64,000 nt of DNA from Cupriavidus pampae (GCF_914271485.1 NZ_CAJZAG010000009.1:62001-126000); one strand, 5' to 3'; shown: positions 15,953-25,042, counted from the first letter of the stretch. Translations and numbers: made by a program. The notes: generated by a model from the letters alone, not told the origin.

Positions 15953-18625
15953 TCATTGGGTTCTGGCATCCAGCGCGGCGCGGCGGTCGCGCAATGAGCT
16001 TTCGTTGCGATGGAACGGGCTTTTCTCCGGCGCCGAGCCGTTTTTCCCGTTCGGCGCCTGGATGGCCTCCTCGGTCGGCTTGTTGACGATCAACGCAAAG
16101 GTGCTTGCCACCGTCATCCAGTCGTCGTCGAAATCGCCGTGACGGCGCGCCTCCGAGGTGGGGCCACTTGCCGCACCGTCACCGCCCGGGGCCACCACCA
16201 GTTGATTGCGGCCATTGGCCTTGAACAGCCGCAACAACGATTTGTCGAGATAGCGGTGCATGCCGAGGATCGGCTCGCCGTCGCGAAATCCCGGGATTCG
16301 CGCCTTGTCTTCGAACGCATTGGACACCAGGTAGAGCAGGGACTTGTTGTAGATTCGCGCGCAGTTGTCGTCCTGCTCGGCCTTGTCGCTGAGCACGAAT
16401 AGATTGAAACGCCGAATCTGCTTGGTCTGAATCGGCTCCAGATAGTTTTGGTTGAACAGTTCGACGGTGCAGGCTGGCGCCCATAACGTGCACGAGTCGA
16501 TCAGCAGGCCGTTCTCGAGCAACTGCTTGACCAGTCCGGCGTGCAGGATCGATCCGGCGCTATGGCCGACCAGATGAATCTCCAGACGTTTGCCCAGTGC
16601 CTGAGTCTGCTGGGATAGCGTTTTCAGATGTTTGACCACCATTCGCGCCGCGCCTTTGCTGTCCGAAGCGGCGAGGGCGTTTTCCTTCATCTCGCTCCAT
16701 GACGAGCGGCCCGTCAGCAGCCTTGCCACGGGCTCCAGGGCGTCATCCAGCCGATCGAGCATAAAGTCCTTGGCGGCATCGAGCACGCCCTCTGGACGCC
16801 GGCGGCGCATCGCGTCCTGTAGGATATTCGTGATCGTGGTCCAGAAATCTGTGTGCCAGATAAAGGCCAGCGGGTAGACCTGCTGGGGGAGCAGTTTGGG
16901 GCGGTAGTCCGCCAGCCTCTGCACCGCGGAGGCTTCGTCGACGAGCCCGCCATGCGCGTACAGCAGAACGCGCACCACGGGCCAGTCGGTCGTCACGCGA
17001 GGAATGTCCACGTCGAAGATATGCTGCAAACCTTCGGGGGTTACGCCATAGTCGCCGCCCGGGCTGAGCACGCCATCGTTGCCGACACTGACGATATGCG
17101 GGCGTAGATCGGAGTAGGCATAGGCGATGGACTCGCCGGATGACGCCGCGTGGGCCACGGCGGTGGATTCGACCTCGCGCAACGTGACGGGCGCGCCCAG
17201 TCTCGCGACCCAGACATCCGTGCCGTTGCGCAGCCAGTCATCGTAGCTCAGGTGTGCAAAGCCGCGTAGGCCCCAGGTCGGCCCCCACGAGTTCTGCAGC
17301 CAGAAGCCTTCATCGTCGTACGCGACGATCGCAAAGGCATGCCCGCCGAGCGTCTGATCAGTCAACGCGATGCGCCCATCGGCGCCGATGCTGCGCCAGC
17401 CCTGATGCACGACGCAGGTCGCGTAGAGAATGCCGACTTCCGCGATGGCCGCATGCATCGCCACGAGGTCGCGATGATTGACGCGAAAGTAGGCGCCCAG
17501 CGGCCGGCGCCGCGCGTCGGACGTACGCTCCGTCGTCAGTCCGTTGCGGTCCTGCGGTTGAGCGGGGTAGAAGTCTTCCTTGCAGACACCGTGCTTGTGC
17601 CAGCCTTTCATGGCGCCGCGCGCGCTGGAGCCGGAATAGTCTTCGCCGGGCCATTCGTCGTAACGGCGTGCGAGGTCATAGAACATGCGTGGGCTGACCG
17701 GGGTGCAATCGGGGATCACGCGGCGCCGCCGCAGCAGGTAGTTGGCCACCGTGGCGAGCCCGTAGCCTGTGCATGCCCCTTCCTGGCCTTGATCGAGAAT
17801 CGGGACCTGATAGTCGAGGTAGTCGCCCAACGGGATATGCGTGGGCACCTCGATCAGCGTCGGTTCGAACATGCGATCGCGAAAATCCATGGTGTCGGCG
17901 CGCGCGTCGAAGATGCGCTTCAGCGACAGCTTTTTCACCAGACTTGCCGGGGTGGGGAGCTTGTCTTCGGCCTTGATGACCTGCTCGGTGCCACGCGACA
18001 GCGCCGCGCGCGGCGCGGGTGTTTCGAGTGTTGCAGCGGCCCGCCGTGCGGCACCCGCGCGGCCCGCGGGGAACGCACTGGCAAGAACCTCCAGCGCTAT
18101 CCGATGCAGGGCCTCGCGTTCCGCGAGCCCGTTGAGCCCACCGTTGATGCGCTTGGTGATCTTGGTGAAGTCGCCCGCATCGGCCAGTTCATTCAGGCCA
18201 TTCCGCTGCCAGAACAGCCCCGCGACGCGACAGCCCACCTCGGGCGTAGCCACGCGATCCGGGTCGCCGACGAGGTCCAGCCCGAGCAATTCGCCATAAC
18301 GCGTGTAATTGGCCCGACCGGTTAGCTGAATCGGCCCGCGCCCCCGAAACAGAAAGCCATCCCCGCGCTGCGTATTGCCAAGCTTCGTCGCCAGATCGCT
18401 CGGCGGCTCATAACGCTTCTGCGCAGCGGTCGGGCCCCAGATCTCTTCCATAAACTGGAGCTGCCCAGACTCATGCGCCAGCTGCGCGATAAACGCCGCG
18501 GCACGCGGCAGCGTGTTGATGGCGAACTCCACCATGGCGTCGTTCAACGGCTGCACACACTGCGCGAGCCTGGACCCCGACGCATTGCGCATGATCTGCC
18601 GCAGCATGTCTCTGGTCACGGTCAT
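15953..18625 (-). CDS. Tri-domain enzyme: GH19 lysozyme/chitinase + papain-like protease + alpha/beta hydrolase
   Basis: An 890-residue protein with three apparent catalytic modules. Residues 1-180 are a GH19 lysozyme/chitinase-type fold with catalytic-type Glu52 in AQLAHESGQLQFMEE and the family segment FRGRGPIQLTGRANYTRYG. Residues 260-480 are a C1 papain-like peptidase with Cys285 in DQGQEGACTGYG, His429 in TLGGHAFAIVAY and Asn445 in LQNSWGPTWGLRGF. Residues 540-830 are an alpha/beta hydrolase with AHGG (557-560) and nucleophile Ser689 in LVGHSAGS. No signal peptide is visible. The start has GGGGGA about eight bases upstream. A LysR gene is divergent. An antibacterial effector or lytic enzyme is plausible, but no secretion genes are nearby. 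Confidence 0.85.
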   Translation of the reverse strand: MTVTRDMLRQIMRNASGSRLAQCVQPLNDAMVEFAINTLPRAAAFIAQLAHESGQLQFMEEIWGPTAAQKRYEPPSDLATKLGNTQRGDGFLFRGRGPIQLTGRANYTRYGELLGLDLVGDPDRVATPEVGCRVAGLFWQRNGLNELADAGDFTKITKRINGGLNGLAEREALHRIALEVLASAFPAGRAGAARRAAATLETPAPRAALSRGTEQVIKAEDKLPTPASLVKKLSLKRIFDARADTMDFRDRMFEPTLIEVPTHIPLGDYLDYQVPILDQGQEGACTGYGLATVANYLLRRRRVIPDCTPVSPRMFYDLARRYDEWPGEDYSGSSARGAMKGWHKHGVCKEDFYPAQPQDRNGLTTERTSDARRRPLGAYFRVNHRDLVAMHAAIAEVGILYATCVVHQGWRSIGADGRIALTDQTLGGHAFAIVAYDDEGFWLQNSWGPTWGLRGFAHLSYDDWLRNGTDVWVARLGAPVTLREVESTAVAHAASSGESIAYAYSDLRPHIVSVGNDGVLSPGGDYGVTPEGLQHIFDVDIPRVTTDWPVVRVLLYAHGGLVDEASAVQRLADYRPKLLPQQVYPLAFIWHTDFWTTITNILQDAMRRRRPEGVLDAAKDFMLDRLDDALEPVARLLTGRSSWSEMKENALAASDSKGAARMVVKHLKTLSQQTQALGKRLEIHLVGHSAGSILHAGLVKQLLENGLLIDSCTLWAPACTVELFNQNYLEPIQTKQIRRFNLFVLSDKAEQDDNCARIYNKSLLYLVSNAFEDKARIPGFRDGEPILGMHRYLDKSLLRLFKANGRNQLVVAPGGDGAASGPTSEARRHGDFDDDWMTVASTFALIVNKPTEEAIQAPNGKNGSAPEKSPFHRNESSLRDRRAALDARTQ

Positions 18626-18659
18626 GGTGTTTATCCCCCAACGAATCTTTGGAGGATAG

Positions 18660-18684
18660 TGAAACGAGCGGCTTTGCCGTTTCA
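18660..18684. promoter_or_regulatory. Inverted repeat (7-11-7) upstream of the tri-domain enzyme
   Basis: TGAAACG and CGTTTCA are exact reverse complements separated by 11 bases, the T-N11-A spacing of LysR sites. It lies 35 bp before the tri-domain gene start and inside the divergent interval with a LysR gene. A smaller nested hairpin CGGC-TTT-GCCG is present, so an RNA structure is an alternative. Confidence 0.45.
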
Positions 18685-18789
18685 TCCAGAAGTACTACAG
18701 GCGCCTCGAAAATGGCGCTGCCAACGCTTCGCGTAGTAAAAGATTTTGATCGTTGATATAAAGACGTGCGTTGCAGGGGTTTCCATCGA

Positions 18790-18807
18790 TTGAGTTTTTC
18801 TCAAGCG
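18790..18807. promoter_or_regulatory. TTGAG-N5-CTCAA repeat and shared 13-mer before the LysR gene
   Basis: A perfect 5-5-5 inverted repeat (18790-18804) overlaps TTTTTCTCAAGCG (18795-18807), 19 bp before the LysR start. The same 13-mer recurs exactly at 25155-25167, in the promoter region of the six-gene operon whose last gene converges on this LysR. This suggests a common binding site. Confidence 0.5.
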
Positions 18808-18825
18808 GGCTTCACAATCCGCGCC

Positions 18826-19716
18826 ATGGATCGACTGCCTCCGCTTAACGCTATTCGCGCTTTTGAGATCGTGGCGCGCCGGCTCAGTATTACTGTGGCG
18901 GCCACCGAACTGCATGTCACCGCAGGGGCGGTGAGTCGGCAAATTCGGACGCTGGAGGACTCGCTTGGGGTGCCACTGTTTGTGCGAGGGCATCGGGAGA
19001 TCACGCTGACGCGGGAAGGGGAGGAGTATTTCCGCGCCGTGACGAGTTCGATGGATGGGCTGCGCAAGGCGACCAGTCGCTTGATGCAGCGTACGCGTCG
19101 AACGCAGCTCAAGGTGCGGGCGTACACGACCTTTGCGATGCGCTGGCTGATTCCGCGGCTGTCCAGTTTTCATGCGGCCAACAAGGGTATCGAGGTGCTG
19201 CTGACCGCTTCGCTCGATCCGGTCGACTTCCGGCGCGAAGACATCGATGGCGCGATTCGGCTTGGCGATGGCAAGTGGCAGGGCGCCAATGCCTATCGGC
19301 TGGTGTCGAACCTGCTGGTGCCCGTCTGTAGCCCGGCCGTGGCCAAGGGTGTGCGCGGTGTGGCCGATCTGCAGCGGCAGGTGTTGCTGCATTCGATCGC
19401 GCGGCCCGATGACTGGGCGTGCTGGCTGACCGCGGCAAAGGCCGACGAGCGGGTCGATTCGCGCAGTGGCATGACGTACCAGAGTTCCGCCATGGCGTAT
19501 GCGGCCGCACTCGAGGGGCAGGGGTTCGCCATTGCCCAGCGCTTTCTGGTCGAGGATGACCTGGCCTCGGGCAAGCTTGTCACGCCGTTCCGCAAGGTCG
19601 TCGATATGGGCGACTTCACCTATTACCTGCTCACACCCGCCGATCGCGCGGAGAGCGCCAGCATGGCCACGTTTCGTAAATGGTTGCTGGCGCAGTTCGA
19701 GCAGGAGCCGGTCTAG
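18826..19716 (+). CDS. LysR-family regulator, GcvA-like
   Basis: A 296-residue regulator of the GcvA type, recognised by the opening MDRLPPLNAIRAFEIVARRL and the HTH segment ELHVTAGAVSRQIRTLEDSL. The effector domain shows RWLIPRLSSFHAANKGIEVLL and the typical DFRREDIDGAIRLGDG. The start at 18826 was chosen because the 20 upstream codons are not family sequence. It is divergent from the tri-domain enzyme. Its stop overlaps by 4 bp that of the convergent CoA-transferase, the last gene of a catabolic operon it may control. Confidence 0.9.
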   Translation: MDRLPPLNAIRAFEIVARRLSITVAATELHVTAGAVSRQIRTLEDSLGVPLFVRGHREITLTREGEEYFRAVTSSMDGLRKATSRLMQRTRRTQLKVRAYTTFAMRWLIPRLSSFHAANKGIEVLLTASLDPVDFRREDIDGAIRLGDGKWQGANAYRLVSNLLVPVCSPAVAKGVRGVADLQRQVLLHSIARPDDWACWLTAAKADERVDSRSGMTYQSSAMAYAAALEGQGFAIAQRFLVEDDLASGKLVTPFRKVVDMGDFTYYLLTPADRAESASMATFRKWLLAQFEQEPV

Positions 19717-20906
19717 CAGCGGATCGCATGGCGGCTGGCCATCGCGACAATCTCCTTTTCCTCGAATCCAAAGTCTCGCAGCACTGCCGCGGTATCCTGC
19801 CCGCAGGCCGGCGCCGGGCGATGCTGGCGATCGTTGACACTCGCACTGCAAACTGGAAACCCCGGCATGCGAATCGTCCCGAAGACCGGATGGGGCGCTT
19901 CCGCAATCATGCGATTCGCCGCCACCTGCGGGTGTGCCGCAACGTCGTGGTACGTGGCCACGCGAGCGCACAGAACGTCAGCGTCCTGCAACAGCGGCAA
20001 CCACGCCGCCGTGGTGCGCGTAACGAAAACTGCCGTCAACGCCTCGACCATCGCGTCGCGATTCGCCACGCGCAGGGGCGATGTCGCAAAGCGCGGATTG
20101 TTGTGCAGTGCCGGCAAACCCAGCGTGTCGCACAGCTTGCGCCACCGGTCCGGCATATAGGCCGCCACCATGATCCAGCCATCCTGCGTGCGAAACGCCT
20201 GATTGGGCGCGGAGTAGGGTGCCGCACTGCCGGCCCGTACCGGCAGTTCGCCATCGGCGAGGTATCCCGTCAGTGCCGATTGCTGCAACGCCAGCGCCGC
20301 GTTCAACAGGTTCACATCGAGATGCCCGCCCTGGCCATCGCGTTGCCGTTGCGTCAGTTTGGCGAGGATGCCCATCACCGCCACGTAACCCGTCATCACA
20401 TCGACGACCGGTGATTGCACCTTGCACGGTTCGAGCCCCTCGATGCCGATCAGGCTCATCAGCCCGGAATCGGCCTGCAGGATGCCATCCACGCCGGCGC
20501 GATCGGCGTAGGGGCCGGTCTGGCCATAGGCCGAGATCGAGCAGTAGACCAGTGCCGGATGATCGGTAGCCAGTTGCGCGTAGCCGAGCCCAAGCCGAGC
20601 CATCACGCCCGGACGCATGCTCTCCACCACGATGTCGGCGCCGGCGATCAGGCGCCGCGCCACGGCCACGCCTTCCGCCGACTTCAGATCCAGCGCCACC
20701 CCGGACTTGTTACGGTTAAACGCGTGGAACAGCGTGCTGTCGTCACCGAGCCATCCGGGCCCGAGCCCGCGCCCGAGTTCGCCATCGAGTGGCTCGACCT
20801 TGATCACGCGCGCGCCCATGTCCGCCATCAGCATGGTGGAGATCGGCCCGGCCGCGATCTGCGTGAAATCGATCACGGTGAGCCCTTCGAGTGCATTGCC
20901 TAACAT
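19713..20906 (-). CDS. CaiB/BaiF-type (family III) CoA-transferase
   Basis: A 397-residue family III CoA-transferase that moves CoA from a donor thioester to a carboxylate. It has the opening GLTVIDFTQIAAGPISTMLMADMGA, the motif VIKVEPLDGELGR, the Asn-Lys segment FNRNKSGVALDLK and the likely catalytic Asp in VQSPVVDVMTGY (quoted fragments only). It is the last gene of the six-gene operon starting at 25042, where no CoA ligase is present. It is therefore the best candidate for activating the imported acid. The acid is unidentified. Confidence 0.92.
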   Translation of the reverse strand: MLGNALEGLTVIDFTQIAAGPISTMLMADMGARVIKVEPLDGELGRGLGPGWLGDDSTLFHAFNRNKSGVALDLKSAEGVAVARRLIAGADIVVESMRPGVMARLGLGYAQLATDHPALVYCSISAYGQTGPYADRAGVDGILQADSGLMSLIGIEGLEPCKVQSPVVDVMTGYVAVMGILAKLTQRQRDGQGGHLDVNLLNAALALQQSALTGYLADGELPVRAGSAAPYSAPNQAFRTQDGWIMVAAYMPDRWRKLCDTLGLPALHNNPRFATSPLRVANRDAMVEALTAVFVTRTTAAWLPLLQDADVLCARVATYHDVAAHPQVAANRMIAEAPHPVFGTIRMPGFPVCSASVNDRQHRPAPACGQDTAAVLRDFGFEEKEIVAMASRHAIRC

Positions 20907-20919
20907 GATGGGCTCCCGA

Positions 20920-21909
20920 TCACAGCGCGACCTTGATGTTGTTCTCCGAGATCACGCGCTGCCAGCGCTGCAACTCCCCGCCGATATACGTCTTGAGTTC
21001 ATCGGGCGACGAGCCCTTGACCTCGAACCCCTGATTGCGGAATTGCTCGGCCAGATCGGGCGCCTTCAACGCGGTGAGCAACGCGGCATTAAGCTTGTCC
21101 ACCACCGCGCGTGGCGTCTTGGCGGGCGCCAGCATGCAGTACCACAGCTCGACGTCATAGCCCTTGAGTCCGGCCTCGGTAAAGGTGGGCAGCTCTGGCA
21201 TCAGCGACGTCCGCTGCTGCCCCGCGATACCCAGCGCGCGCAGCTTGCCCGTCTTGACGTATTGCGCCGCGGACGCGTACGTGGCGAATGACACCTGCAC
21301 CTGATTGCCCATCAGGTCGGCAATCGACGGACCGGTGCCCCGATACGGCACATGCAGCAGTTCGGTCTTGTTGAGCCGTGCAAACACCTCGCCGGCCAGA
21401 TGCTGTGGCGTGCCCGGACCTGGGCTGCTGTAGCTCACCTTGCCCGGATTGGCACGCGTGTAGTCGATAAACTCCTTCAGCGTGCGATAGGGCTGCTCGG
21501 GGTTGGCCACCAACACCAGCGGCACGGAGCCGATCTTGCCCACCGGCTCGAAGTCGCGTTCGATATGGAAGGGCACCTTCATGCCGAGATATGGGTTCAT
21601 GGTGATCTGGCTCGAGGCAATCACCACCGTGTACCCATCGGGCGCGGCATGCGCGACATAATCCGCGCCGAGATTGCCACCGGCACCGGGCTTGTTCTCG
21701 ATGACGATGGGCTGGCCAAGCTGTTGGCTCATCTTCGGCGCGATCAGGCGCGCGAGGATGTCGTTACCGCCGCCGGGGGCAAACGGCACGACCAGCGTGA
21801 TCGGCTTGGTGGGGAAGGTGGGCTGCGCCGAGACCAGCGTGCTGGCACAGGCCAGCGTTGCGATGGTGCAGGTGGTCATTGCGCGCATCAGGCGTGGCAG
21901 TGCGTTCAT
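20920..21909 (-). CDS. Bug/TctC-family periplasmic solute receptor
   Basis: A 329-residue extracytoplasmic binding protein. It has a signal peptide (about residues 1-29, ending STLVSAQP) and the family core PITLVVPFAPGGGNDILARL, GAGGNLGADYVAHAAPDGYT and HVPYRGTGPSIADLMGNQV. Bug proteins bind carboxylates with high affinity. No TctA/TctB membrane partners are in the window, so it is an orphan receptor, common in Cupriavidus and Bordetella. It lies 13 bp before the CoA-transferase gene and probably binds the same acid. Confidence 0.92.
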   Translation of the reverse strand: MNALPRLMRAMTTCTIATLACASTLVSAQPTFPTKPITLVVPFAPGGGNDILARLIAPKMSQQLGQPIVIENKPGAGGNLGADYVAHAAPDGYTVVIASSQITMNPYLGMKVPFHIERDFEPVGKIGSVPLVLVANPEQPYRTLKEFIDYTRANPGKVSYSSPGPGTPQHLAGEVFARLNKTELLHVPYRGTGPSIADLMGNQVQVSFATYASAAQYVKTGKLRALGIAGQQRTSLMPELPTFTEAGLKGYDVELWYCMLAPAKTPRAVVDKLNAALLTALKAPDLAEQFRNQGFEVKGSSPDELKTYIGGELQRWQRVISENNIKVAL

Positions 21910-21952
21910 GGTTGTCTCCGTTTATTGGTTTGTGGTCGGGCTGATTGAACCG

Positions 21953-22756
21953 CTATCGCCCCGTAAAGCTTGGCGCGCGCTTCTCCGCGAATGCCTGTCG
22001 TCCTTCGATACGATCCGCCGTGTCGTGCAGCGCGCCCCAGTAGAGCTCGGTCATCTCCTGCGCATCGGCATCGCTGAAGTGTGCGGTCTGGCGCGCGAGC
22101 TTCCTCACCGCCTGCACCGCCAGCGGCGCGTTGCCGGCCACCTTGTGCGCGAGCGTCATCGCGCGCTCGATCAATCGATCCGGCGCGGTCGTCTCTGAGA
22201 TCAATCCGATGCGCGCGGCTTCCGCGGCATCGATGCGTTCGCCGGTCAGCACCATCTGCATGGCATACGCGGACGGCACGGCCTTGAGCAGCCGATGCAG
22301 GCCAGACACGCCAGGAATCGAACCGACGCGCACCTCGGGCAAGCCGAACGTGGCCTCGGTGGAAGCGATGCGCATATCGCACTGCAACGCTATCTCCAGC
22401 CCGGCACCCAGACAATGCCCGTTGACCGCGGCAATCACCGGCTTCCAGCATTGCAGATTGCCGAGATCCATCAGACGCAGGTAGAGCCCGATCTCGGCGG
22501 CGGGGGCGGGCGCATGGAACAGTGCCTCGGCATAGGACGCCGTGGAGGTCTGCGCACCCTTGAGATCCGCCCCCGCGCAGAACGCTCGCATGCCGCTGCC
22601 GGTCAGCACCGCCACACGCAGATCGGGCCGGTCCCGCACCTCGCACAGGATCTCGCGCAAGGTGTTCAGCGTCGCCACATTGAGCGCGTTGAGCGCTTCA
22701 GGACGGTCGATCGTCAGCAGCGCGACGGGTCCATCGATTTGAAGTTGTACGGTCAT
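21953..22756 (-). CDS. Enoyl-CoA hydratase/isomerase family protein
   Basis: A 267-residue crotonase-fold protein. It shows the N-terminal GPVALLTIDRPEALNALN, the oxyanion-hole segments AFCAGADLKGAQ and NGHCLGAGLEIALQCDMRIAS (quoted in part) and the FGLPEVRVGSIPGVSG loop. Glu in GLPEV is a candidate catalytic acid. The ATG at 22756 is chosen; the frame upstream has no family sequence. It lies 8 bp after the SDR gene in the same operon. With the SDR and thiolase it makes a beta-oxidation-like set. Confidence 0.92.
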   Translation of the reverse strand: MTVQLQIDGPVALLTIDRPEALNALNVATLNTLREILCEVRDRPDLRVAVLTGSGMRAFCAGADLKGAQTSTASYAEALFHAPAPAAEIGLYLRLMDLGNLQCWKPVIAAVNGHCLGAGLEIALQCDMRIASTEATFGLPEVRVGSIPGVSGLHRLLKAVPSAYAMQMVLTGERIDAAEAARIGLISETTAPDRLIERAMTLAHKVAGNAPLAVQAVRKLARQTAHFSDADAQEMTELYWGALHDTADRIEGRQAFAEKRAPSFTGR

Positions 22757-22764
22757 GGTCGCCC

Positions 22765-23526
22765 CTACACACTTGGCGACGACAGGCTGCGCCCGCCGCA
22801 GACATAGAGCGTTTGCCCGGTCACGTACGACGCTTCGGTACTGGCAAAGAAGCTCACCGCATTGGCGATATCCTCGGCGGTACCGATGCGCTGTACCGGT
22901 ACCGACTTCTGCAGGCGCGCCTGCACGTCCGGCGCGAACTCGCGGAACAGCGGCGTATCGACGATTCCCGGCGCGATGGCATTGACGGTGATGCCCTTGC
23001 TCGCGAACTCGATCGCCAGCGAACGCGTAAGGCTGACCACGCCACCCTTGGCCGACGAGTAGTTGGCCTGCCCGAACCCGCCCAGCCACGCACGCGACGA
23101 GATATTGACGATGCGGCCGTAGCCACGCTCGACCATGCCCGGCAACGCGGCGCGGCAGCACAGGAACGGCGCGCGCAGGTTGGTATCGACCACCACGTCC
23201 CAATCCTCGTCACGCATTTTGAGGAAGCGCATATCGCGCACCACGCCGGCGTTGTTGACCAGGCAGTCGATGCGGCCCAGCGTGGCCTCGATATGCGCGA
23301 ACGCGGCATTGACCGCGGTGGAGTCGGTCAGGTCGACCGTGACGCCCATCGCGTGCCGATCCGCGTGGATCAGCCCGGCAACGGCATCGGACAGTGCGGT
23401 GGCATCGCGGTCCAGCAGCGCCACGGCCATGCCTTGCGCCGCGAGACGCGTGGCGATACCGAGCCCGATACCGCGTGCCGCGCCGGTGATCACCGCAACC
23501 TGGCGGGGGATGGATTCGCTCGTCAT
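22765..23526 (-). CDS. Short-chain dehydrogenase/reductase, FabG-like
   Basis: A 253-residue NAD(P)-dependent SDR with the cofactor motif TGAARGIGLG, the NNAG motif (LVNNAGVV), catalytic Ser in NISSRAW and the YSSAK catalytic pair in QANYSSAKGGVV. The end PFFASTEASYVTGQTLYVCGG-like segment is typical of 3-hydroxyacyl-CoA or beta-ketoacyl reductases. The start at 23526 is one base after the thiolase stop. It probably oxidises a 3-hydroxyacyl-CoA in the operon's pathway; the substrate is inferred only from neighbours. Confidence 0.92.
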   Translation of the reverse strand: MTSESIPRQVAVITGAARGIGLGIATRLAAQGMAVALLDRDATALSDAVAGLIHADRHAMGVTVDLTDSTAVNAAFAHIEATLGRIDCLVNNAGVVRDMRFLKMRDEDWDVVVDTNLRAPFLCCRAALPGMVERGYGRIVNISSRAWLGGFGQANYSSAKGGVVSLTRSLAIEFASKGITVNAIAPGIVDTPLFREFAPDVQARLQKSVPVQRIGTAEDIANAVSFFASTEASYVTGQTLYVCGGRSLSSPSV

Positions 23527-23527
23527 T

Positions 23528-24673
23528 TCACACTCCCAGAATATGCACCGACGAGGCTGCGTGATCCACGCCCGCGATGCCGCCGCCCGTGCATTGCGTG
23601 AGTCCGATCCGCGCATCTGCAACCTGCCGGCTGCCGGCGCGGTCCTGCAGGTGCCACATCACCTCGACCATCTGCGCGATGCCGGTGGCGCCCAGCGGAT
23701 GCCCCTTGGCAAGCAGCCCGCCGCTCGGATTCACGGGCACGCGCCCGCCCAGCCGCGTGGCGCCGGAGCGCAGCAGCGGCACGGCCTCGCCAGGCGCGGC
23801 CAGTTGCAGCGCTTCGTAATAGAGCAGCTCGGCAATCGTGAACGCGTCGTGCAGTTCCACCACATTGATATCGCGCGGACTCACGCCAGCCTGTTCGTAG
23901 GCCTGCCGCGCGGCACGTGCGGTGATCTCCGCATCGAGGATGTCATCGTCAGCCGCTTCGCGCATGCCCGACACCACGACCGACGACAGCACCTTGACCG
24001 CCTTGCGTTGGGTAGGGCGCCTGGTGGTCATGACCACGGCCGCCGCGCCATCAACCTGCGAAGGGCAGCATTGCAACAGCGTCAGCGGATCCGCGATCAT
24101 GCGCGACGCCAGCACCTCCTCGACGGTGGTCTCGCTGCGTTGCTGCGCATATTCGTTCAGCGAACCGTGATGGCGGTTCTTCACCGCCACCGTGGCCAGA
24201 TCTTCGCGGCTCGCGTCGCGCTCGTGCAGAAAGCGCGTGCCCCGCATGGCGTAGACCGCTGGCAGCACCATGCCGGCCGTGGCATAGAGGTCGGTCTTGA
24301 CGTCGTTGCGCTGCATCGGAATCGTGCCGCCGCCGAGCGCGGTGAGCTGCTCGATGCCGAACACCAGCACCGTGGAATACTCTCCGGCCAGCAGCGCATG
24401 GCGCGCCAGATGCACGCCGGTCGCGCCGCTGGCACACGCGTTCTCGACGTTGTAGACCGGGATGCCGCGCAGCCCGAGATCGCGCACGATCAGTTGGCCG
24501 AGGATCATCCCACCCAGTACGTTGGCGCAATACACGGCCTCGATGTCCTTGAGTTCGACGCCCGCGTCATCGATCGCCTTCAGAATGGCCGATTGCGCCA
24601 GTTCGGGGGCCAGCACACCGGGGTGGCGGCCAAACGGCGTCATCGCGCCGCCGGAAATGTAGATGTCTCGCAT
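23528..24673 (-). CDS. Thiolase (acetyl-CoA acetyltransferase-like / SCP2-type)
   Basis: A 381-residue thiolase with nucleophilic Cys in YNVENACASGATGVHLA and catalytic His in KGHPLGATGIAQMVE. The C-terminal active-site region reads LTQCTGGGIAGVDHAASSVHIL (quoted in part: CTGGGIAG). Its size and pairing with a DUF35 protein immediately upstream fit the SCP2-type thiolases. These cleave branched or ring-derived 3-ketoacyl-CoAs in complexes with DUF35 partners. It lies 15 bp after that partner gene. Confidence 0.92.
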   Translation of the reverse strand: MRDIYISGGAMTPFGRHPGVLAPELAQSAILKAIDDAGVELKDIEAVYCANVLGGMILGQLIVRDLGLRGIPVYNVENACASGATGVHLARHALLAGEYSTVLVFGIEQLTALGGGTIPMQRNDVKTDLYATAGMVLPAVYAMRGTRFLHERDASREDLATVAVKNRHHGSLNEYAQQRSETTVEEVLASRMIADPLTLLQCCPSQVDGAAAVVMTTRRPTQRKAVKVLSSVVVSGMREAADDDILDAEITARAARQAYEQAGVSPRDINVVELHDAFTIAELLYYEALQLAAPGEAVPLLRSGATRLGGRVPVNPSGGLLAKGHPLGATGIAQMVEVMWHLQDRAGSRQVADARIGLTQCTGGGIAGVDHAASSVHILGV

Positions 24674-24688
24674 GATGGTTGTCGCGCC

Positions 24689-25042
24689 TCAGGCCTTGAT
24701 TGCGTGAAATACGTAGCCGTAGGTATCGTCGGCCCGCGCTACATACCGGTCGCCGATGGCGGGGCGATCCTGGCCTTGCAGACGACCGAAGATGCGCACC
24801 GGACCGTCGAAGTCGACATAGCCCAGCGCATACGGCGGCTGGCCGGTCTTCGGGGCGGGATGGATGACCGTGAAGCTGTAGACGATGCCAACGCCGGACA
24901 CCGGCACGGTGGCGTGCCGGGCGGCCAGCGGCGAGTGCCCGGGCACGGTGGGGAACACGTACTCGCCAGTGGCGCAATCACGCGACGCCAGCAGGGCGGG
25001 GGGATCGTCCGGACTCCAGAGGTTGGGATGAGCGACTGACAT
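24689..25042 (-). CDS. DUF35-like OB-fold protein, thiolase partner
   Basis: A 117-residue OB-fold protein of the type encoded beside SCP2-type thiolases, where it docks and stabilises the thiolase. The OB-fold region reads GIVYSFTVIHPAPKTGQPPY, YVDFDGPVRIFGRL and GDRYVARADDTYGYVFHA. The N-terminal rubredoxin-like zinc ribbon normally has four Cys. Here only one Cys (RDCATGEYVF) is seen, so zinc is probably not bound. It is the first gene of the operon, and its start follows GGAGA. The divergent ABC importer operon starts 296 bp away. Confidence 0.8.
   Translation of the reverse strand: MSVAHPNLWSPDDPPALLASRDCATGEYVFPTVPGHSPLAARHATVPVSGVGIVYSFTVIHPAPKTGQPPYALGYVDFDGPVRIFGRLQGQDRPAIGDRYVARADDTYGYVFHAIKA

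Noticed and set aside
15953..18625. Prophage or type VI secretion locus around the tri-domain enzyme
   Set aside because: No phage structural, integrase, VgrG, PAAR or immunity-like genes are seen on either side in the window.
23135..25039. A 634-codon open frame on the plus strand
   Set aside because: It is antisense to the SDR, thiolase and DUF35 genes, which carry full catalytic motifs.
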